Origin: Steinernema hermaphroditum
Lineage: Eukaryota; Nematoda; Chromadorea; Rhabditida; Steinernematidae
Assembly (NCBI GenBank): GCA_030435675.1
Contig: CM059623.1
Span: 13,610,092 to 13,674,091 of the forward strand
DNA length: 64,000 bases
Direction of reading: 5' to 3'
A program made the position numbers and the translations under genes. This document shows, one piece after another, positions 58,210 through 64,000 of the stretch (the first letter of the stretch is position 1; each line of letters begins with the position of its first letter). Below the pieces are notes generated by a model. The model saw only the letters and a program-made list of their open reading frames with translations, made no database searches and was not told the DNA's origin.

Positions 58210-58536
58210 ATGTTCCCTTGTGAGAGAGATCACAAACCTTTAATTACTATGGACATGGAGCACCTTACTATGACTGAAGGAATATGTCTACTTGTAATTC
58301 AGATGTATTTAGGATGCGAGCGAGCAACAGGCGACCTCCGCATTCATTTTTTTTGGAAGGGGCTTAATATCCAGGCTTGGCTTACACTCCGGGTTGGGAC
58401 TGTGCCTATTGATTTAAAACGAGCCCGAAGGACGAAGCCCTGTAGTCTTAACGGCTTCGCTGATCTGGATAAGATTGGCGACCTCATATCGTATTTAGCA
58501 ATCAACGAACCCCATCATCCAGAGATGTTCCCCTGA
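58210..58536 (+). CDS. Hypothetical ORF, 108 aa
   Basis: The ATG at 58210 opens 108 codons (MFPCERDHKPLITMDMEHLT ... NEPHHPEMFP), ending 25 bp before the H4 stem-loop on the opposite strand. No motif recognised. It is kept only because it is a full ATG-to-stop frame in otherwise unassigned sequence. Confidence 0.2.
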   Translation: MFPCERDHKPLITMDMEHLTMTEGICLLVIQMYLGCERATGDLRIHFFWKGLNIQAWLTLRVGTVPIDLKRARRTKPCSLNGFADLDKIGDLISYLAINEPHHPEMFP

Positions 58537-58560
58537 CTGTCAGTTTCATATAAGACATGT

Positions 58561-58576
58561 GGCCCTAAGGAGGGCC
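58561..58576 (-). terminator. Histone 3' stem-loop of H4
   Basis: The minus strand reads GGCCCTCCTTAGGGCC, a 6-bp stem with 4-nt loop, preceded by AAC and followed by ACA: the SLBP-binding element of replication-dependent histone mRNAs. Confidence 0.95.
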
Positions 58577-58608
58577 GTTGGATTTAGTTTGGAGCGAAGA
58601 GAGTCGAC

Positions 58609-58974
<366 letters not shown>

Positions 58975-59064
58975 TTATGGCGTGCCTAGCGCCGCCCATC
59001 GGGGCTCGGAGCGCGCCCCGAGCCTCCTCCCGCGCGCGCATAAAACTCCGTGCCCGGACCGTGA

Positions 59065-59502
<438 letters not shown>

Positions 59503-59537
59503 GTTCTAGGCGTGTAACGTCCGTCTAGTATCCCAAC

Positions 59538-59553
59538 GGCCCTCCTTAGGGCC
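59538..59553 (+). terminator. Histone 3' stem-loop of H3
   Basis: GGCCCTCCTTAGGGCC preceded by CAAC and followed by ACATCTCAC; AATAAA begins at 59564. Confidence 0.95.
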
Positions 59554-59747
59554 ACATCTCACAAATAAAACAGGATCAGAAGTAAATACTTACTACAAAA
59601 TCCCCACACTTTAACATTATGGCAAGAACATGCAAACTCTCAAGTAGCCTCTGAAAGTCATATCATCAAAGTATTGCACCTCTCACCTCACCGACTAACG
59701 TTGTACTTAAGAACGGAGTACACATCAAACACAAAATCTTCAATACA

Positions 59748-60324
59748 ATGCTTTATTATGGAAGTCGAAATCAACAGCAAACGGACAAGGCCAGTCTTCT
59801 TGCAGCCTTCGACAAACCGGGAACGTATATGGTAAGCTGGGAGCCCGCGAGAACTTGGGGAACAGATTCCGCGACAGAGCACTTTGACGATCAGGCGTCT
59901 GAAACAGAAAAGATGAACACATTGAACCATTATACGAAATCTAGAATCACCGACACCAAAATCACAGCAAAATGCAAAAAATCCAACAGTGACAGTGAAC
60001 CACAGAGAACAAGTCTGACCGAGAGGTTGCAGAAGCTGTCTGCCAGACAGAGTCGGCAATAGAAAGCTCGAGAACTTCGCTGCAAAACTGCCTCTTCAGT
60101 CTCTTTCAGACGTCTACGGAGCCCTATCATTCGAAGAGCGGTTGAACTGGCCAAACCATAGAAAGTGCGCCGGTAGATGGATTCAAGACGGAAAGATTGC
60201 AATCACTGGCACGGTTAGATACACAGCTTTTCGATATGAGTGCATCCGACCTTCAAAATTTGAAACGCGAGTGAAAGAGCTGAGCAGCAGCTCCTATTCC
60301 AAGATCACGCAACATGCAGCATAA
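59748..60324 (+). pseudogene. Hypothetical gene between H3 and H2A, probably broken
   Basis: An ATG at 59748 opens 104 codons (MLYYGSRNQQQTDKASLLAA ... LQKLSARQSRQ). In another frame, open from about 60023, the sequence continues KLENFAAKLPLQSLSDVYGA, LSFEERLNWPNHRKCAGRWI to QHAA-stop at 60324. The second piece looks strongly coding. A GTAAGC donor (59832) lies in the first piece, but I found no acceptor giving a clean join. Frameshift decay or a missed exon are both possible. No family recognised. Confidence 0.35.
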
Positions 60325-60665
60325 TGTGGTAAACAAAGCAATAAGCGCAAAAACAAGATCAAGAAGCTGAACAGTTCGTACCTTAAACCGACCAGAAGCT
60401 CACTGTGAGCGAGTGAGCGAACCGGCCCGTAGCGATGAGAGAGAACGAATGAATGAGTGGTGGGTGACAGCGGTGGCGGAAGCTGTCTGCCAGACAGACA
60501 GAGTCTGGAATGGAATGTTCCAGAACGAGCACTCTACACCATGCTTGATGCGGTGACGCGATGTCTAGGCTCACACTTCTTAAACTCAAACCAGCGCTAG
60601 CTGGAAAGACTTTACCCCTACGGTTTGACGAAATGGGAATGTGGTCAGTTCTATGGAGGATCTGT

Positions 60666-60681
60666 GGCCCTAAAGAGGGCC
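60666..60681 (-). terminator. Histone 3' stem-loop of H2A
   Basis: The minus strand reads GGCCCTCTTTAGGGCC, preceded by AAC and followed by ACA. Confidence 0.95.
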
Positions 60682-60716
60682 GTTGGGTTGGTTGTGGAAA
60701 TGTCCGAGAAGTACGT

Positions 60717-61100
60717 TTACTCCTTGTCGTCGGCGGCCTTCTTGGGAAGAAGCGAGGCCTGGATGTTGGGGAGGACACCGCCCTGGGCGATGGTCACCCC
60801 CGAGAGGAGCTTGTTGAGCTCTTCGTCGTTGCGGACGGCGAGTTGAAGATGGCGCGGGTTGATGCGCGTCTTCTTGTTGTCGCGGGCGGCGTTGCCGGCC
60901 AACTCGAGCACTTCGGCGGCGAGGTACTCGAGCACAGCGGCCAAGTAGACGGGCGCTCCGGCGCCGACGCGCTCAGCGTAGTTGCCCTTGCGGAGCATAC
61001 GGTGGAGACGACCGACGGGGAACTGGAGGCCGGCGCGTGAGGAGCGCGTCTTCGACTTTCCCGAGGTCTTCGCTTTTCCGCCCTTTCCGCGTCCAGACAT
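60717..61100 (-). CDS. Histone H2A
   Basis: Intronless, 127 aa from the ATG at 61100; the frame extends upstream, but [20 protein letters not shown] is the canonical start. The [30 protein letters not shown] and [14 protein letters not shown] blocks and the acidic-patch DEELNKLL are intact. The C-terminus is PKKAADDKE, with no SQ(E/D)Y motif, so it is not an H2A.X-type protein. It is divergent from H2B with a CTAAAAG box (61154-61160, minus) in the shared 176-bp spacer. Confidence 0.97.
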   Translation of the reverse strand: MSGRGKGGKAKTSGKSKTRSSRAGLQFPVGRLHRMLRKGNYAERVGAGAPVYLAAVLEYLAAEVLELAGNAARDNKKTRINPRHLQLAVRNDEELNKLLSGVTIAQGGVLPNIQASLLPKKAADDKE

Positions 61101-61276
61101 GGCGACACAACTATGAGAGTCACTGAGAGTGGCCTTCCCGGCAAAAGACGCGTCTTTTAGGGACGCGTTCGGGGCGAGGGGGCGGCGCCTCTCGCGCCCC
61201 GCTCGGGTCGCATAAAAGTGGCCTCCACGCCGCCTCACCATCATTCACTCGTGAATAGTCGTGTGCTGCTGCTGCC

Positions 61277-61648
61277 ATGCCCCCCAAACCGTCCGCCAAA
61301 GGAGCCAAGAAGGCCGCGAAGAGCCAGAAGGCCACCCGCCCCGGCGACAAGAAGAAGAGGAAGTCGCGCAAGGAGAGCTACTCCGTCTACGTGTACCGCG
61401 TGCTCAAGCAGGTGCACCCCGACACCGGCATCTCCTCGAAGGCGATGTCCATCATGAACTCGTTCGTCAACGACGTCTTCGAGCGCATCGCCGGCGAGGC
61501 CTCCAAGCTGGCGCACTACAACAAGCGCTCCACCATCGCCTCCCGCGAGATCCAGACCGCCGTCCGCCTCATCCTCCCCGGAGAGTTGGCCAAGCACGCC
61601 GTCTCCGAGGGCACCAAGGCCGTCACCAAGTACACCAGCGCCAAGTAA
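61277..61648 (+). CDS. Histone H2B
   Basis: Intronless, 123 aa. A basic tail ([20 protein letters not shown]) is followed by [20 protein letters not shown], the [20 protein letters not shown] helix and the ubiquitinable C-terminus [17 protein letters not shown] at 61211-61218 serves as TATA box. A stem-loop and AATAAA follow. It forms the H2A-H2B dimer of the nucleosome. Confidence 0.98.
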   Translation: MPPKPSAKGAKKAAKSQKATRPGDKKKRKSRKESYSVYVYRVLKQVHPDTGISSKAMSIMNSFVNDVFERIAGEASKLAHYNKRSTIASREIQTAVRLILPGELAKHAVSEGTKAVTKYTSAK

Positions 61649-61690
61649 TTCGGCGTTGAGACGACCAGCACCACTTCTTTCTATCCCAAC

Positions 61691-61706
61691 GGCCCTCGTT
61701 AGGGCC
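61691..61706 (+). terminator. Histone 3' stem-loop of H2B
   Basis: GGCCCTCGTTAGGGCC preceded by CAAC and followed by ACACCTTAC; AATAAA begins at 61717. Confidence 0.95.
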
Positions 61707-61811
61707 ACACCTTACAAATAAAACTCGAGCTCTGATAGCGATGCTGATTATGTGCCGCTTTACCAGCATTAATATGATGCAGAATCCCAACTCAAACGCT
61801 TCACAAACAAC

Positions 61812-62738
61812 ATGAACTCTTTGCCCTACAATTTCTATGAGTCTTTGCACCGCCTAGCGATCTCAACAGCCAGAGGTGAAAGATCGTACTTGCCCCGTAA
61901 ATTCCAAGAACTGTCGGGTAGGTTTGGTTCTTTCGCGAAGCACATGATTGAAAACTGCTGCTACGCGCTCGCTGTCGGCGTAAACGACGGCCAAATAACA
62001 GACGAACGCTTCTATAGCAACGTCGAGCTGGAAAACGAAGTCCCTGACAGCTTTGCCGAGGTTTCCGTTAACCTTTTCGATGACGACAGTGAACAAATCG
62101 ACCGGAAAATCATTGAACGTATTCGACAGCGCTGCGCTATATACTGTCTACTGTTGATGGGTCCCACTTTCGGCAAGGCTTGGTTCGAATGGGCGTGCTC
62201 CTGGAGAGGACTGACAAGGCTGGAAATACACACAAAACTTGATGATACGGCATTTGATCGGTGCAAGAAGCTGGCCGAGAAAGGAAGCCTGATCACCTTG
62301 GTTCTTCACACGGAAGCGTTTGAAGATCGTCTAGTCGAACTGGTCAAAGTTCTTCTTTGTCGAAAGCAATTCAAAACCGTATGGTTGCTTGACAGCGCTC
62401 CGCTGGCTGAGCTTCTCAAGTTCAGTTTTGAGAACAGAGAATGTATCTCTGGCAAGGACATCCATTTCCTTTACGAGTGTTCTACTGTTGCCCAACTTCT
62501 GAAAGAGCACCTACAGCTCTGCCCCAAGGAAGACAGCGAGAAAGTCGAGATGCAGCATCAGTACTATCCTAACACGTTGTTCAAAAAGCCGTCCAGTGCT
62601 TACATTTGCTCATATCCTGTCACTACAGAAGATATGTTTAAGTTTTACGTTTACTTTGAGCTTCGAGGACAGAGCGCAGATGTTGGAGAACTGCTTGCTC
62701 TCCCAAATACGACAACTCTCGGAATTCTGTTTGTATAA
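61812..62738 (+). CDS. F-box-like lineage-specific nematode protein, copy 4 (divergent)
   Basis: Single-exon gene, 308 aa, ATG at 61812, about 90 bp beyond the H2B polyadenylation signal. MNSLPYNFYESLHRLAI, ELSGRFGSFAKHM, AWFEWACSWRGLTRLEI, LAELLKFSFENRECISGKDI and the ending GILFV align in order with the other copies. The C-terminal block is clearly diverged (YYPNTLFKKPSSAYICSYPV in place of YFPRSLFGRPSHPYKLKYG). It is intact and probably an older duplicate. No transmembrane segment or signal peptide. Function unknown. Confidence 0.8.
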   Translation: MNSLPYNFYESLHRLAISTARGERSYLPRKFQELSGRFGSFAKHMIENCCYALAVGVNDGQITDERFYSNVELENEVPDSFAEVSVNLFDDDSEQIDRKIIERIRQRCAIYCLLLMGPTFGKAWFEWACSWRGLTRLEIHTKLDDTAFDRCKKLAEKGSLITLVLHTEAFEDRLVELVKVLLCRKQFKTVWLLDSAPLAELLKFSFENRECISGKDIHFLYECSTVAQLLKEHLQLCPKEDSEKVEMQHQYYPNTLFKKPSSAYICSYPVTTEDMFKFYVYFELRGQSADVGELLALPNTTTLGILFV

Positions 62739-63009
62739 CGAATTAAGTAATCATTCGCACGATAAAACGTTCTCGGCTGTACTTGCAGTTATATCTGGTT
62801 ATATCTGTGTCAACTTCACATCTCACCGTTTGCTCCTGTACGTCACATAACCCCCGCCCTCTAAAAGTGAATGAAGAGCAGAAAAGTGGCAGCAAGCACA
62901 CAGAATGCATCAACCCCCGCAACTAAACCGCGACCAAGTCCAGAAACAAATCCAAATCACGTAAAACAACAATAACTGAATCAAGATAACAAGCAACCAA
63001 CAACAGCAT
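62739..63009. other. Short intergenic gap
   Basis: About 270 bp between the F-box-like gene and the convergent deoxyhypusine synthase gene; I see nothing in it beyond AT-rich spacer. Confidence 0.6.
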
Positions 63010-63881
63010 TTACTTTTCCTCGTTCTTCTCCCAATCCCTGACAAACGTCCGAGCGACCACGAGAGGAAACACGAGCGTCGCGTCGCAGAACACCTTCACG
63101 GACCTAGAAGTCGTCTTCACTTTGCCCCAGCTGACCGCCTCGTCCGGTCGTGCTCCGGAGTCGCTACCGTCGAATTCCTAGAATTAAAAAATCAGTAGTG
63201 CACACTCACGAAGCGTCCAACCTGGCCAGTGTTGATGAACACTGTGAAATCGGAGCCGTTTCTCATGAGATTCGCGTTGTTTATGTGGTGTTTGACGACG
63301 CCACCGCCCAGAATGATCACTCCGCTCTTCACCGACTTGACCGCCATCGTGTTTATGTGTCGAACATCCTAAAATAAGCTGATAGAATGGATACAAAAAC
63401 ACTAGCGAGGCCACAATGGTCAGATTTGTCTTGTTTAGCATGACTATACCTCAACAATGTCCAACAAAATGCCAGGAGCGCTTCGGATCGAGTGAAAATA
63501 GAGCATGTCGCCAAGCGATCCATCGGTAAGCGCCGGACAGAATATGGGAATCCTATTGCGGTGCGCCCAGTAGCAGATGGAGTCGCGGTGGGCAATGCGC
63601 TCACCCAGGCGATCAATCAGCTTCGCCGGTGTCCAGAACCGCGTCTCCGCGGCACACTCATCCAGAATGGGCATGAGCCAGTCTTCGAATTTGCAGTAGT
63701 TGTCGTTCGGGATGAGCACGTTGCCGGCGCGGTTCAGACCCTCTTTCCGGAGTTCTGCGCCGGAGAGGTGGAAGTCGCCGAGATACGATGGCGCTAGGCA
63801 CTTGATCAGGTCTTCTTCGACACCACCCGCGCTTGTCACTATGCAGTCGACCATGTCATGCTCTACAAGGAATCGAATGAC
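63010..63881 (-). CDS. dhps: Deoxyhypusine synthase, C-terminal exons (partial, 5' end outside)
   Basis: Three exons on the minus strand, 63881-63450, 63368-63222 and 63177-63010, each starting in phase 0. The enzyme transfers the aminobutyl group of spermidine to a lysine of eIF5A using NAD, the first step of hypusine formation in the cytosol. Visible motifs are [20 protein letters not shown], an [20 protein letters not shown] block, [20 protein letters not shown] and [14 protein letters not shown], which contains the catalytic lysine equivalent to human Lys329. The first visible exon begins after ATTTCAG. The N-terminal exons are not visible within 63882-64000 and lie beyond the right edge. 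For exon 2 I used the CAG/GTTGGA donor because it gives [13 protein letters not shown] as in other species; a stronger-looking GTGAGT 12 bp later would add four residues in frame. Confidence 0.95.
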
Positions 63882-64000
63882 CTGAAATATTCGAGATCAC
63901 AGAGAGAAACGACTGATCGTCTGCAATCTGCCTGCAAACAGCTCCTATCTAGAAAAAGTTTTACATTTTTAGACAAAACGCAGTCACGAGCGGTCGTTCT

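Overview
The window reads as nuclear DNA of a free-living or animal-associated nematode. Most introns that can be placed are 42-53 bp with TTTYAG-type acceptors. One gene has an acceptor immediately before its ATG, as expected for spliced-leader trans-splicing. The tRNAs, the Abd-B-class Hox gene, the core histone quartet with stem-loop 3' ends and a nematode-type BPI/LBP-like secreted protein all fit. Expanded, lineage-specific F-box-like paralogs of the MN(S/D)LPYxFYESV type make me think of a clade IV rhabditid such as Steinernema, but that is an inference with low confidence.

Layout. 1-5.4 kb: no convincing gene, two tRNA-like relics. 5.6-8.2 kb: tandem pair of F-box-like paralogs plus a fragment of a third. 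8.2-14.1 kb: mostly decayed DNA (RTE reverse-transcriptase scrap, mariner scrap, short palindromic repeats) and two weak gene candidates. 14.2-20.7 kb is gene-dense: tRNA-Lys(CTT), tRNA-Gln(TTG), an eight-exon ubiquitin-like/AN1 zinc-finger gene (ZFAND4-like), a seven-exon BPI-fold gene using one GC-AG intron, two uncertain small ORFs, and a serpentine receptor on the minus strand. 21.9-23.5 kb: a complete Mutator-like element with tandem-repeat terminal inverted repeats and an 8-bp target duplication.

26.5-32.5 kb (minus): a four-exon posterior Hox gene of the Abd-B class (320 aa). Its introns and about 20 kb of upstream DNA (to 52.8 kb) hold almost no protein-coding sequence. This stretch is instead made of AT-rich DNA punctuated by GC-rich islands. 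It carries canonical PBC/Hox composite sites, repeated ATCAAAGCGA (TCF/POP-1-like) sites and a strikingly over-represented TACGGTA word, sometimes inside longer repeated modules. I regard this as a Hox regulatory domain.

52.8-57.7 kb: a PIF/Harbinger-like nested inverted-repeat element, a mariner-type MITE, a third and a divergent member of the F-box-like family, and a class II tRNA relic. 58.5-61.7 kb: divergent H4/H3 and H2A/H2B pairs, each with a 16-nt histone stem-loop. 61.8-62.7 kb: another F-box-like paralog. 63.0-64.0 kb (minus): the C-terminal three exons of deoxyhypusine synthase, running off the right edge.

Nothing was computed. Splice sites were read by eye and checked only by reading-frame continuity and remembered family conservation.
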